Of a DNA stretch of 64,000 nucleotides, positions 26,275 to 36,058 are shown one piece after another. The notes below the pieces were generated by a model. It ran no database searches and was not told where the DNA came from. It saw only the letters and a program-made list of their open reading frames with translations. This DNA comes from Pseudoalteromonas byunsanensis (GTDB taxonomy: Bacteria > Pseudomonadota > Gammaproteobacteria > Enterobacterales > Alteromonadaceae): assembly GCF_001854475.1 (NCBI RefSeq), contig NZ_MNAN01000035.1:28732-92731 (forward strand). Direction: 5' to 3'. How positions within the stretch are numbered: the first letter of the stretch is position 1; each line of letters begins with the position of its first letter. Made by a program: the position numbers and the translations under genes.

Positions 26275-26800
26275 AGAGATCCTGACCCTCGTCAGGAAGA
26301 CGAGGTGTTTGTTCAGCAGTACGTTCTTCCTAATTACTCTCGTCATTGTGAACTTGTTTCAGAATCTCATCACCTTCAATAAAAAGGCCATAACTTAGTG
26401 TTCATGCCATTCGCTTAAAAGATCCTGACCTTCGTCAGGAAGACACTATATTTGCTTGAACAATGCAGTCATCCTAATTTGTCCAAGTAATGCCGTCTCT
26501 TGGTAATGCCGTCTCTTGGTTATTCTCGTCATTCTGAACTTGTTTCAGAATCTCATCATCTTCAACAAAATATCCCAACTTAGTGTTTATATTTGTGCCA
26601 TTCGCTTAAAAGATCCTGACCTTCGTCAGGAAGACGCTATATTTGCCTGAACAATGCCGTCATCCTAATTTGTCCAAGTAATGCCCTCTCCTTAGTTCGT
26701 CTAAGTAATGCCGTCTCTTGGTTGCTCTCGTCATTCTGAACTTGTTTCAGAATCTCTTCATCTTAAACAAAAAAGGCCACAACTTAGTGTGGCCTTTTTT
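26275..26800. repeat. Cluster of three composite intergenic repeat units
   Basis: Three units, each opening with the hairpin GATCCTGAC(C/T)(C/T)TCGTCAGGA (26279, 26411 and 26612) and closing with TCGTCATTCTGAACTTG followed by TTTCAGAATCTC (near 26339, 26525 and 26731). Each then carries the phrase AACTTAGTGT from the local terminator. Spacers include repeats of TAATGCCGTCTCTTGG. The pattern suggests tandem duplication of a dispersed REP-like element together with flanking terminator sequence. Confidence 0.8.
26769..26800. terminator. Bidirectional terminator between the repeat cluster and the amidohydrolase
   Basis: AAAAAAGGCCACA and TGTGGCCTTTTTT form a stem over a short loop, with A and T tracts on both sides. 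It lies 20 bp after the stop of the minus-strand amidohydrolase gene. Confidence 0.9.
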
Positions 26801-26819
26801 AATTCAAGCAAAATAATGA

Positions 26820-29800
26820 TTATTCAAAGAACAACTTATCACGCTCTTTTTTACCTACTTCATTCATGGTTTCGGCATCAAACAAACGACCGTTGATCAT
26901 GGTATAAGCCACCTTATCGGTATCACGAATGTTCTTAAGAGGGTTGCTATCAAGCACCACTAAATCGGCAAGTTTACCGGCTTCAATCGAACCAATATGT
27001 TTGTCTAGACCCACATACTTAGCCGAGTCTAATGTTGCCGCACGTAGTGCTTCATGAGGCGTCATACCACCTTGGGCGAACATCCAGATTTCCCAGTGCG
27101 CCGCTAAACCTTCACGTTGACCGTGCGCACCAAGGTTAACCAAAATACCTAAATCTTGAAGTTCTTTGGCAACGCGCGCGTTGTTTACGTGGTTATAGTG
27201 ATGTTCAGGTGACTTGATACGGCGCATAGAACGCGGTAGCAACTGGTTCTTAGGCACAAATTTACTTAAGCGTGGGTGGTTCCACACATCAGTTTTATCG
27301 TACCAGTAGTTTTCACCCCAAATACCACCATATGCCACGCCCAGTGTTGGTGTGTAACCTACTTCAGTTTGCGACCATAACTGCTTCACATCATCATAAA
27401 TGTTAGCAACTGGAATAGAGTGTTCAACACCCGTGTGGCCATCTACCACCATCGTCAGGTTGTGTTGTAGCAGTGAACCGCCTTCCGGCATCACCATCAT
27501 GCCCATTTCTCTTGCTGCTTCAACAACTTGTTGACGCTGTTCACGACGAGGCTGGTTATATGACTTAACGCTAAAAGCACCCACTTTTTGTAAACGCTCA
27601 AGGTGGAACTTAGCATCATCTAACGAGTCAATGTGTGCGGTATAACCCGGTACATTGGCACCGTATAAAATCGTACCTGTAGAGAAGATACGTGGTGCAA
27701 CAATCTTACCCGCCTTTTGCATTTCGCTGGCAGCAAAAATTTCTGTGGTATCGTTTGATGGGTCGTGGATAGTGGTCACACCTAACGACAATCCAGCTAG
27801 GTTCTTCCAGTTTTGCTCTGGAATGATTTCATCACTGGCTTGCGCGCCGTGGGCGTGTACATCCACTAACCCTGGCATAATGGTTTTGCCTGTTACATCA
27901 ATAACCTGAGCGCCTTTAGGGATTGCAACTTCAGCTGCACTACCTACAGACTTAATGTGCTTACCATCGGTCAGTACCACACCATTTTCAATCACTTTTT
28001 CGCCTTGCATAGTGATGATGGTGGCACCGGTTAGCGCAATCATACCTTTAGGTTCTGCCATGTCTTGTTTAAAGCCAATGTCAGTACCACTTTTCACTTT
28101 AAAATCAGCATCTTTGTCTTGCTTAATATCAAACATGCCATCCAAGCTTGCATGATATAGCTCAGGCCCAAGGCTCCAGTACAGCTTGTCACCTTTGGCA
28201 CTCCAACTGATGTTTTCGCCCGCACGCACAGATAATTGCTGTACAGGGAACTGCTTGTCACTTGGCGAAATCGAAATGGTTTTGCCGGTTTGCACAAACG
28301 GCGTCACAAATACTTTAAAACGCTCAGCAAATGCTAAATACTTTCCATCTGGCGATACACGATACTCAGTGGCATGTTCAGCATCGTATAGTGTGCGAGA
28401 TTTCTTGGTATCTAGTTCAATAGAACGTAACTCTGGGTTTTTACCCTGCGCCATCACGTAGATCACATCATTACTGTCAGCAAATTGTGCCTGGTAGCCG
28501 TCTTCGCTGATAAGCTCTGCTTCACCGCCATTGCTCGAAACCTGATATAAACCAGGCTTTAACGACCACTCTGGTGCCAAGATTGAGCTACCACGCGTTT
28601 TACGGAACACCACAGTTTTGCCATCAGGGCTAAAGGTCGGTTCAACGTATTTACCCGGCTCTTTTGTGAGAACTTTACCCTTACCGCCACTGGCTGAAAC
28701 CACACGTACACTACCCTGCTCATTGTCATCCCAAGTGGTATAAACAATTTTTTTGCCATCACGAGAGAACTGCGGGAAGAATTCAAAGTGGTCGCTTTGT
28801 TTGGTCAAACGTTTCACTTTACCCGATGCCAAGTCACGAGAGTAAATATGACCCATGGCTTCAAATACTGCCGTTTTACCATTGGGTGAAACCTGCACAT
28901 TACGCAGCATTTTTACGTCAAATTGTGTTTGGTCAATATCTTGTGCAAAGCGTAGGGCTTTTTGCACTTTTTTGCTGGTGTTTACACTGAACTCGATGGT
29001 TTCGAACGATTGGTCATCTACCGCCACCTTGTGAATTTTACCACCCGCCCAGAATACGATACTTTCATTATCTGGCGTCCACGCCATCGTTGGGTAAACC
29101 CCATGAATGGCCCATGTTTCTTGCATGTCACGTTCAAGGTTGCCATACAGCTTGGTTTCTTTACCCGATTCTAAGTCATACAAATACAGACTTGATTGGA
29201 AATCATCGCGCTTTACGTACGCCAGCGTTTTACCATCCGGTGACGGTGTAGGTCGAATTGCGCCGCCCATGCCAGAGAGAATCACTTTAATTTCACCTGT
29301 TTCACGGTCAAAACGCTTGATTTTATAGATACCCGCTACCGAGTCTTTTGAGTAGTGGAAAGTTTTACCAGGCGTTGCATCATGGGAGAAATATACATAG
29401 CGACCATCTGGAGAAAATGCAGGCTCACCTAAATCTTTTTGATCGTTTTCACGCTTAGTCAGTTGTACACCGCTGCCACCAGATTTGTGATACATCCAAA
29501 CTTCACCCGCGCCTAAAGAGCGTGATGCGGTAAAGTGTTTACGCGCAACAAGAAAATCACCATCAGGACTCCAAGCTGGACTGTTCAACAAACGGAACGT
29601 CTCATTGGTGACAGCTTTTTGCTCTGAACCATCAGCGTTCATGAGCCAAATGTTATCACCACCGCCTTGATCCGAGGTAAAAGCTATATGCTTACCATCA
29701 GGGCTAAAACGTGGCTGCATCTGCCAACCAATATCACTGGTTAGCTGCTTAGCTTCACCACCAGAAATAGGCATGCTGTAAATATCACCCAGCAGATCAA

Positions 29801-30008
29801 ACACTAAGGTTTTTCCATCTGGACTCACATCAACGTTCATCCAAGTACCTTGTGTGACGGAAATCTTGGCGTCTAAAAATTCACCTTGAGGGGCATCTAC
29901 TTGCCATTTTTGCGATTTATCTTCTGTTGCATTGATTGCTGCACTGCTCGTTCCCAGTGCTAATGCGATAGAGAGCGACAGTGCGCTATATAACTGCTTT
30001 TTCATCAT
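26820..30008 (-). CDS. Secreted TolB-propeller/amidohydrolase fusion protein
   Basis: Large periplasmic or exported protein. The N-terminus MMKKQLYSALSLSIALALG is a signal peptide, and the ATG at 30008 has a GAGAG site, so it is preferred over one 11 codons upstream. Residues about 60-600 hold many PD40/TolB propeller repeats (VSPDGKTLVFDLLG, FSPDGKHIAFTSDQGG). From about 660 an amidohydrolase domain follows, with the metal-binding HxH in GLVDVHAHGAQ, GHTGVEHSIP, and the C-terminal GSIEAGKLADLVVLDSNPL. The substrate is unknown; relatives are often annotated as imidazolonepropionase-like or prolidase-like hydrolases. Monocistronic. Confidence 0.88.
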   Translation of the reverse strand: MMKKQLYSALSLSIALALGTSSAAINATEDKSQKWQVDAPQGEFLDAKISVTQGTWMNVDVSPDGKTLVFDLLGDIYSMPISGGEAKQLTSDIGWQMQPRFSPDGKHIAFTSDQGGGDNIWLMNADGSEQKAVTNETFRLLNSPAWSPDGDFLVARKHFTASRSLGAGEVWMYHKSGGSGVQLTKRENDQKDLGEPAFSPDGRYVYFSHDATPGKTFHYSKDSVAGIYKIKRFDRETGEIKVILSGMGGAIRPTPSPDGKTLAYVKRDDFQSSLYLYDLESGKETKLYGNLERDMQETWAIHGVYPTMAWTPDNESIVFWAGGKIHKVAVDDQSFETIEFSVNTSKKVQKALRFAQDIDQTQFDVKMLRNVQVSPNGKTAVFEAMGHIYSRDLASGKVKRLTKQSDHFEFFPQFSRDGKKIVYTTWDDNEQGSVRVVSASGGKGKVLTKEPGKYVEPTFSPDGKTVVFRKTRGSSILAPEWSLKPGLYQVSSNGGEAELISEDGYQAQFADSNDVIYVMAQGKNPELRSIELDTKKSRTLYDAEHATEYRVSPDGKYLAFAERFKVFVTPFVQTGKTISISPSDKQFPVQQLSVRAGENISWSAKGDKLYWSLGPELYHASLDGMFDIKQDKDADFKVKSGTDIGFKQDMAEPKGMIALTGATIITMQGEKVIENGVVLTDGKHIKSVGSAAEVAIPKGAQVIDVTGKTIMPGLVDVHAHGAQASDEIIPEQNWKNLAGLSLGVTTIHDPSNDTTEIFAASEMQKAGKIVAPRIFSTGTILYGANVPGYTAHIDSLDDAKFHLERLQKVGAFSVKSYNQPRREQRQQVVEAAREMGMMVMPEGGSLLQHNLTMVVDGHTGVEHSIPVANIYDDVKQLWSQTEVGYTPTLGVAYGGIWGENYWYDKTDVWNHPRLSKFVPKNQLLPRSMRRIKSPEHHYNHVNNARVAKELQDLGILVNLGAHGQREGLAAHWEIWMFAQGGMTPHEALRAATLDSAKYVGLDKHIGSIEAGKLADLVVLDSNPLKNIRDTDKVAYTMINGRLFDAETMNEVGKKERDKLFFE

Positions 30009-30115
30009 TCTTATACTCTCAACTAAAATTTGCACCATCACAGCAAAATTTAGCTAAAGTTGCCAGTAAAATGCTATCAATTACAGAATTACACGGCTAT
30101 TGTCTGAATATATCC

Positions 30116-30946
30116 TTAATATCGCTGCCACTGCTGTGGATCAAACTGAAAATAGCGTATCAAGAGGCGATATAACTCGGGGTCATAACTTTTCAATTGG
30201 GCTGGTTTTTCGATAAAGGTTTCGGTGAGTACCGCAAAAAACTCCGCCTCATTGGTTGCCCCATAGCTATGCATCACATGTGGCATTTGATAGGCCACAT
30301 GACTTTTTAAATTACTATATGCACGGTTAAATACTCGTGCCCAGTCTGCGTAATCCTGCTTTGATGCAAGCTGCGGCGTGCCATTGGTTTGGCCCGTTTG
30401 CTGATCTAACTGATGGGCAAACTCATGAAACACCAAATTATGACCATCCCCCGGTAAGCGGTTGCCCTCCAATACATCGTGCCAGCTCAATACCAATGTA
30501 CCACCAGGCCAAGATTCCCCTTGTCTAACTGATGTGTGATAATTCACTAATCCCGCCGCATCAAGACTGGTTTGTGGTACGTAATAACTGCTGGGGTAGA
30601 GCAATACCTCTTTGACATTGGGGTAAAGCGGCCAAGACTGGTTAAGTACTAACAAGCAGGCATCGGCCGCAACAATCAATTCCATCGCCCGATTTACCTG
30701 TAATCCATCACGGCCCAAAATACGCTTTTCACCTAAAAACCACACGATGTGCTTTTCCAAAGTCGCTCTGTCGGCATCCGTCATCGCACGGTAAATAGGC
30801 ATGTATTGCAACAGCACTTGCCTATCAGATTGACTTAGGGTTACCTCTTTATATTTTCGTGCCCAAAGTAAGTTTTGAATGTGTTGCCAACGCCAATACA
30901 CCGCCACAAAAACCATTAAAGCCAACAGCAAAAAACCATTTATCAT
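30116..30946 (-). CDS. mtfA: MtfA-like zinc metallopeptidase (M90 family)
   Basis: Zinc-dependent peptidase related to E. coli MtfA, which binds the repressor Mlc and affects glucose uptake. The 276-residue protein has the HExxH motif in LVFHEFAHQLDQQTG near residues 175-189, and a conserved downstream Glu region, TNEAEFFAVLTETFIEKP. A hydrophobic N-terminus (about residues 1-20) could anchor it to the membrane, as in some relatives. It is divergent from the helicase gene. No Mlc homologue is visible here, so the regulatory role is not assured. Confidence 0.88.
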   Translation of the reverse strand: MINGFLLLALMVFVAVYWRWQHIQNLLWARKYKEVTLSQSDRQVLLQYMPIYRAMTDADRATLEKHIVWFLGEKRILGRDGLQVNRAMELIVAADACLLVLNQSWPLYPNVKEVLLYPSSYYVPQTSLDAAGLVNYHTSVRQGESWPGGTLVLSWHDVLEGNRLPGDGHNLVFHEFAHQLDQQTGQTNGTPQLASKQDYADWARVFNRAYSNLKSHVAYQMPHVMHSYGATNEAEFFAVLTETFIEKPAQLKSYDPELYRLLIRYFQFDPQQWQRY

Positions 30947-31054
30947 ATTGATTACTTATTCATCTTTTTAAACATAGTTGGTACAAACTGCGGTATTTTC
31001 AATACAGCTTTGATAAAATTCGCCCTTGTGTGATTTTTATCTACGTGCCTATTT

Positions 31055-33382
31055 ATGACTTTACCTATCTGTGCCATACAATCTGAATTCTTAACCACCC
31101 TTGCCAAGGAGCATGTCGTGGTCAGTGCAGCGACCGGTTCTGGAAAGTCTACCTGTTTACCTTTATGGGCACGTGAGCAAGGTCGAGTACTGGTTATAGA
31201 ACCACGCCGAATTGCTTGTACGTCACTGGCTGAATATCTCGCACAACAAGCCAATACCGCGCTTGGCGAACAGATTGGTTATGCCATTCGCTTTGAGCAT
31301 CATTTTACTGAACACACACAGGTGGTGTTTGCCACTCCGGGTGTTGCCCTGCGTTGGTATTTTGAAAATCAGCTAAGTGATTACGATGTCGTGATGCTGG
31401 ATGAATTTCACGAACGACGTTGGGATATGGACTTGTTGCTCGCACTGCTCAAAACGCATAACCAGCACCGCTTAATCGTCACCTCTGCGACGCTCAACAC
31501 CAAACCTCTTATCAATTATTTACAAGCTGCCACATTGCACTCAGATGGCAAAATGTTCCCAGTTGAAGAGCGTTTTATCGCCAATGACACGCGCGCTATG
31601 CCCAGTAAATATGATTTGAGTGAACGTGTACGTGAAGCCTGTGAACAGGCACTCGATAATACTGAGGGTGATATTTTGGTATTTTTACCCGGAAAAGGCG
31701 AAATTCAAGCCGCCGCTGGGCAACTGTCCCACTTAAATGCGCTGGTAGTACGCTTGTACGGTGGCTGTAACCCAGAGCAACAACGACTGGCGCTGAATGT
31801 TCAAAACCAGCAGCGAGTTATCTTAGCGACCAATGTTGCTGAAACCTCGTTGACCATTCCCAATGTAAGCTGCGTCATTGACTCAGGGCTTGAGCGACGC
31901 ACACATCTGCGCGGTGGCAAAACCGTACTCAACCTTGAAGCCATCGCCAAAGACTCAGCAAAGCAGCGCCTAGGTCGCGCTGGGCGTACACAAGCAGGCT
32001 TATGTATTCGACTTTACGGAGAATACGCACCACTCATTGATACCACGCCACCGGAAATACACCGTGAAAGCCTTACTGAACTAGTCTTAGCCGCAGGTTG
32101 CTCTAGTGGCGGGGTTGATAGCTTAGAATTTATTGAGCCATTACCTCAGGCCTCTAAATCGGCTGCCATCGAACAATTGACCAAAATAAAAGCCATTGAT
32201 GCTGGTCAACGCGCAACAGAGCTTGGCAAGCAGCTTTACCCATTACCCGTGGATGCACAGCTTGCTTATTTAGTCAGCACCATGCCAAGTAAATCTTTGC
32301 AACAAGCCATGGTCGATGCCATCTCAGTGCTCAGCGTCCCAGCTCGGGTTTATCAACTGCCAAGTTCATCAGAGCAAATCGATGCGCTGAACAAACAATT
32401 ACCCAATCACTGTGATTTAGAATTTGTCATTGCCCTTGTGCGAGATCAATTAGAAGGTGTCAGCGTCGAGAATGATGCCCTAAAAGAAGCGAAGCAATTT
32501 AGTGATCAACTGCGTATTGCATTTGATTTACCTGAACGAAAGCACGCAGCCAGCTACGACAGAAACCGACTCGTTGAGGCTATCGCCAAAGCAAAGCCTG
32601 ATTGGTTATTCGTCAAACGTAATAATCGACGCGGCGCATTCGGCAATGGCAAAAGTGAGGTCATTCCAGCAAAAGAAACCCGTATCAATGATAAGTGCCA
32701 AGCGATGTTAGTGCTCGATACTTATGCGCTTGCGGGCAAAGGCACCAAACAAGCCATGACGCTGGCAACCATGAATGTACCTGTGAGTCTAAACCTTGTC
32801 ACAGCGTTGGGACTTGGTGAACAACATTTTATCGATGCAACTGTTATCAATGAGCGTATCATGGCAAAGTTTAGCACCTCTTATGCTGGGCTTGAGCTAA
32901 ATGAGCAGCTCATAGAACCTGTCGGTCAATTGCTCATCGACGCCTGCATCTCTCTAATTTTAAAAGGTGAGCTACTGGCTCCAGCGGGTGAACAAATCGA
33001 ACAGTCACTGGCCGAACATCAGCTTTATTACCAAGCTCACGGTACGCCCTTTGAAGCGCTCACCACAGCGCAATATTTACAAGACAAACTGCAACAACTT
33101 GGTGTTGAAGAGCAAGATGATATTGCGCTGATTGAACCACAGGATTTGTTCTATCAAGCACTTGAACCATGGGAACTTGCACCCTTTATCGAAAAGCACC
33201 CATTACATGTGAAGCTCAATGACTTACTTATGCAAGTAGAGTATTCGTTCACAGGCAAGCGTATTCAGTTAACCTATGTGAGTGGCAATCGAAAAGATGC
33301 CCCAAAAAAATGGGAGCTTCCCGCTTGGCCAGGCTTTAAAGTTAAATACAAAAAAGCCAGTAAAGTGGTCGATGTAAAATAA
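31055..33382 (+). CDS. hrpB: ATP-dependent DEAH-box RNA helicase, HrpB-like
   Basis: Superfamily 2 helicase. In order: Walker A ATGSGKSTCLPLW near residues 26-38, motif Ia IEPRRIAC, motif II DEFH (LDEFHERRWDMDLL), motif III SATLN, motif V ATNVAETSLTIP, and motif VI QRLGRAGR. A helicase-associated and HrpB C-terminal domain follows, ending in the basic KWELPAWPGFKVKYKKASK, close to the HrpB pattern. The 775 residues are a little short for HrpB. The DEFH variant is unlike the usual DEIH or DEFHE spelling only in its flank. It appears monocistronic. Confidence 0.85.
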   Translation: MTLPICAIQSEFLTTLAKEHVVVSAATGSGKSTCLPLWAREQGRVLVIEPRRIACTSLAEYLAQQANTALGEQIGYAIRFEHHFTEHTQVVFATPGVALRWYFENQLSDYDVVMLDEFHERRWDMDLLLALLKTHNQHRLIVTSATLNTKPLINYLQAATLHSDGKMFPVEERFIANDTRAMPSKYDLSERVREACEQALDNTEGDILVFLPGKGEIQAAAGQLSHLNALVVRLYGGCNPEQQRLALNVQNQQRVILATNVAETSLTIPNVSCVIDSGLERRTHLRGGKTVLNLEAIAKDSAKQRLGRAGRTQAGLCIRLYGEYAPLIDTTPPEIHRESLTELVLAAGCSSGGVDSLEFIEPLPQASKSAAIEQLTKIKAIDAGQRATELGKQLYPLPVDAQLAYLVSTMPSKSLQQAMVDAISVLSVPARVYQLPSSSEQIDALNKQLPNHCDLEFVIALVRDQLEGVSVENDALKEAKQFSDQLRIAFDLPERKHAASYDRNRLVEAIAKAKPDWLFVKRNNRRGAFGNGKSEVIPAKETRINDKCQAMLVLDTYALAGKGTKQAMTLATMNVPVSLNLVTALGLGEQHFIDATVINERIMAKFSTSYAGLELNEQLIEPVGQLLIDACISLILKGELLAPAGEQIEQSLAEHQLYYQAHGTPFEALTTAQYLQDKLQQLGVEEQDDIALIEPQDLFYQALEPWELAPFIEKHPLHVKLNDLLMQVEYSFTGKRIQLTYVSGNRKDAPKKWELPAWPGFKVKYKKASKVVDVK

Positions 33383-33785
33383 CAGATAACTTTGTAAACA
33401 GATAAAAACAAACAATCTAAACATTCGATCGTTTGCCGCGAAAATCGGTAAAATTTTTCATATTAGCCCAATTATATAATAAATGTATTCAAAAAAGGCA
33501 CTTGAAATGAACAGCTTTGCTAATTTTTTATTGCCAATTCTGCGTGCTTCATTGTAGAATACCCTCCCAATCGAATAGCAGCATTTTGCTGACCTTTCAT
33601 TTTAGTAATAATTAGCCGTAAAAAATAAAAACAAATGAGCAGTCTCCTATGGATGATTGCGTTTTTTTGCGCGCGCGTTTTACAAACGGATCGGTTCGCA
33701 GTAGTTGTATTCACGGTTGGCGAGCACCTCGCAGAAACCAAAAACACACGAGATTTAAAACATTAACCGTTTCTGAGGAACAAAT
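33383..33785. other. Intergenic region upstream of the TonB receptor
   Basis: About 400 bp without a credible gene. It holds AT-rich stretches, a GCGCGCGC run near 33675 and the receptor's GAGGA ribosome binding site. A regulated promoter is expected, but I could not assign a Fur box or other operator. Confidence 0.5.
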
Positions 33786-36011
33786 ATGAGCACCACAGTA
33801 CGCACTTTAAACCCTGTCGCAGGCGCTTTGGCGTTAGCATTTGCAAGCTTGGCTTCAACATCAGTGATGGCCGAAGAGCAAGAAGTACAAGCCGAAAAAT
33901 CAAAAATCGAAGCCATTACCGTTACGGCAACTAAGCGCTCACAAGTTATCTATGAAGTACCAATTGCAATGAGTGCGTTCTCTGGTGATGACCTTGATTC
34001 ACAAGGTATCTCAGACATTACTGATGTGGGTAAATTTGTTCCAAACCTAAATATCACAGGCTTCTCAGCAGGCCACAACTCTTCAGCCAACCCGTTCATT
34101 CGTGGTATCGGTTTACAAGATCACTTAATCACGACAGACCCTGGCGTGAGCGTTTATGTAGATGGTGTATACCTTGGCCGCCAAGTTGGTCAGAACTGGA
34201 ACCTTGCGAATATCGAGCGTATCGAAGTATTGCGTGGTCCTCAGGGCACTCTGTATGGTCGTAACTCAATCGGCGGTGCAATCAACATCATCACCAAACA
34301 ACCAGATCAAGCTGCTGTGACCAAAGTAAGTGCTGAGGTAGGTACTCGTGGCCGCCTTAAAGGCAGTATTTTCACTAACCAAGCTGTATCAGAAGACTTA
34401 GCTTTTAACTTCAACATGGGCTTTAACCGCCGCGGTGGTTTAGGTGAGTTTGTAAACCTACCTAACGCTGAATATGATGTGGGCGAGAACCAAGAGTTCC
34501 ACGGGCGAGTATCGGTAAAGTACAATGCCAGCGAAGACCTACGTTTAGTATTCACCGCCGATGCAAACGACGGTGAAGGCGGTACGCGCCCTTACACTAC
34601 ATTAATCGACGAATTACCAAATGGTCGTTTATATCAAAATGGTTTACGCAATGCTCAAACCACAGCGGACCCATACGACAATGCGACCAGCACCATAGAA
34701 ACCTCAACTGTTTCTAACAAAGCAAATGGCGTGTCATTAACCGCTGAATACGATATCAACCCAGATTTTGGCACTAAGTTCATTTTTTCTAAGCGTTCAA
34801 GTGAATACAAAGCGGGTTTAGATGATGACAGTACAGCGGTTGCGCTCGACCACTACCCAGAGCGCGGTACAGCTGACCAAACTTCAGTTGAATTACAACT
34901 AACTGGCTATTTAGGCCGCACTGATTTTGTAACGGGTGTTTATTGGTTCAATGAAGAAGGCTCAAACCGTCAAGATTCATCGGAAGCCAGTTTCGATGGT
35001 GGCCCAACAAAGCTTGAACTAGACCAAGAAACTACGAGTCGTGCAGTATTTATTAACGTTGGCTACGATGCCACTGACGATTTACGCATCTCCGGTGGTG
35101 TGCGTTATACAGAAGATGAGAAATCAGCCTCTACCAATGTTTTCGACCCAGTTGGCACTATCTATTCAGAGCGCGAATGGGATGAAATTTCTTGGGAATT
35201 AGCAGCAAACTACACCTTTGAAAATGGTTTAAACTGGTACGGCACGGTGCAAACGGGCTACCAGTCAGGTCAGTTCCCTGCTCGTCCATACTTCCTAATC
35301 GGTCAGTTCTTCGGTGCAGGTGGCTTTGAAAAGCAAGAAGAAGCCGCAGCTGCGGTTCGTGCAAACAATGCCTTTTTGGCCAGCGATAACATCAGCGCTA
35401 TCAACTACGAGACCGGCTTCAAGGGCCAGTTAACTGATGATTTCAGCATGAGCTTGGCGTTTTTCAATACTGAGTATGATGACCTGCCTTATCAGGTTAA
35501 CGTCGTAACAGAAGCAGGTTTCGATACCAACAACCTCATAGTTGAACAAACCTCTCGTGGTGTAGAGTTCGAAAGTACTTACTATGTAACCGATAGCTTC
35601 ACGCTACATTCAAGCTTTGGCTTTATGGATGTTGACGTACAAGAACAAGATGGTGTTAAACCTGTTGCGCCACTAACCCCTGAGTGGACCGCGTCAATCA
35701 GCCCGTCGTATGAGTTTGGTTTAAGTAATGGTGCAACGGTAACAACTCGTTTGGACATTTCATACCGTGACGACATGTACGGGGAGCCAAGTTCAGACCC
35801 TCGTCGCATGACGCAAATCGACTCGCGTACCACCACTAACTTTGATATTTCATATGCTCCAGCTAACGCAAACTGGGATATCTCGCTATACGGCCGTAAC
35901 ATCTTTGATGAGCGCTACGATGATGCGCGCTTAAATACTGGCGACTACATCTTAGTGATCAAGAGTAACGACGCTAGCGAGTTTGGTGTACGCTACAAAG
36001 CGACATTCTAA
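33786..36011 (+). CDS. TonB-dependent outer membrane receptor
   Basis: Ligand-gated outer membrane channel, 741 residues. A signal peptide ends near SVMAEEQE, and the TonB box lies in IEAITVTATKRSQ at about residues 41-53. The plug domain contains NPFIRGIGLQDH, SVYVDGVYLGR and the hallmark RIEVLRGPQGTLYGRN near 145-160. The C-terminal barrel ends with a typical aromatic residue (VRYKATF). The form resembles the receptors called iron-complex or 'PupB/FecA-like' in marine genomes, but the ligand cannot be read from sequence. A shared terminator separates it from the convergent hydrolase gene. Confidence 0.95.
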   Translation: MSTTVRTLNPVAGALALAFASLASTSVMAEEQEVQAEKSKIEAITVTATKRSQVIYEVPIAMSAFSGDDLDSQGISDITDVGKFVPNLNITGFSAGHNSSANPFIRGIGLQDHLITTDPGVSVYVDGVYLGRQVGQNWNLANIERIEVLRGPQGTLYGRNSIGGAINIITKQPDQAAVTKVSAEVGTRGRLKGSIFTNQAVSEDLAFNFNMGFNRRGGLGEFVNLPNAEYDVGENQEFHGRVSVKYNASEDLRLVFTADANDGEGGTRPYTTLIDELPNGRLYQNGLRNAQTTADPYDNATSTIETSTVSNKANGVSLTAEYDINPDFGTKFIFSKRSSEYKAGLDDDSTAVALDHYPERGTADQTSVELQLTGYLGRTDFVTGVYWFNEEGSNRQDSSEASFDGGPTKLELDQETTSRAVFINVGYDATDDLRISGGVRYTEDEKSASTNVFDPVGTIYSEREWDEISWELAANYTFENGLNWYGTVQTGYQSGQFPARPYFLIGQFFGAGGFEKQEEAAAAVRANNAFLASDNISAINYETGFKGQLTDDFSMSLAFFNTEYDDLPYQVNVVTEAGFDTNNLIVEQTSRGVEFESTYYVTDSFTLHSSFGFMDVDVQEQDGVKPVAPLTPEWTASISPSYEFGLSNGATVTTRLDISYRDDMYGEPSSDPRRMTQIDSRTTTNFDISYAPANANWDISLYGRNIFDERYDDARLNTGDYILVIKSNDASEFGVRYKATF

Positions 36012-36027
36012 GCTCAACGCTTCATGT

Positions 36028-36058
36028 GAAAAATGCCAGCTTCATGCTGGCATTTTCT
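36028..36058. terminator. Bidirectional terminator between TonB receptor and hydrolase
   Basis: AAAAATGCCAGC and GCTGGCATTTTC form an 11-bp stem around TTCAT, 17 bp after the receptor stop. A and T tracts serve both converging genes. Confidence 0.9.

Noticed and set aside
26708..26896. Short ORFs reading RHSELVSES
   Set aside because: These are translations of the TCGTCATTCTGAACTTG intergenic repeat, not proteins.
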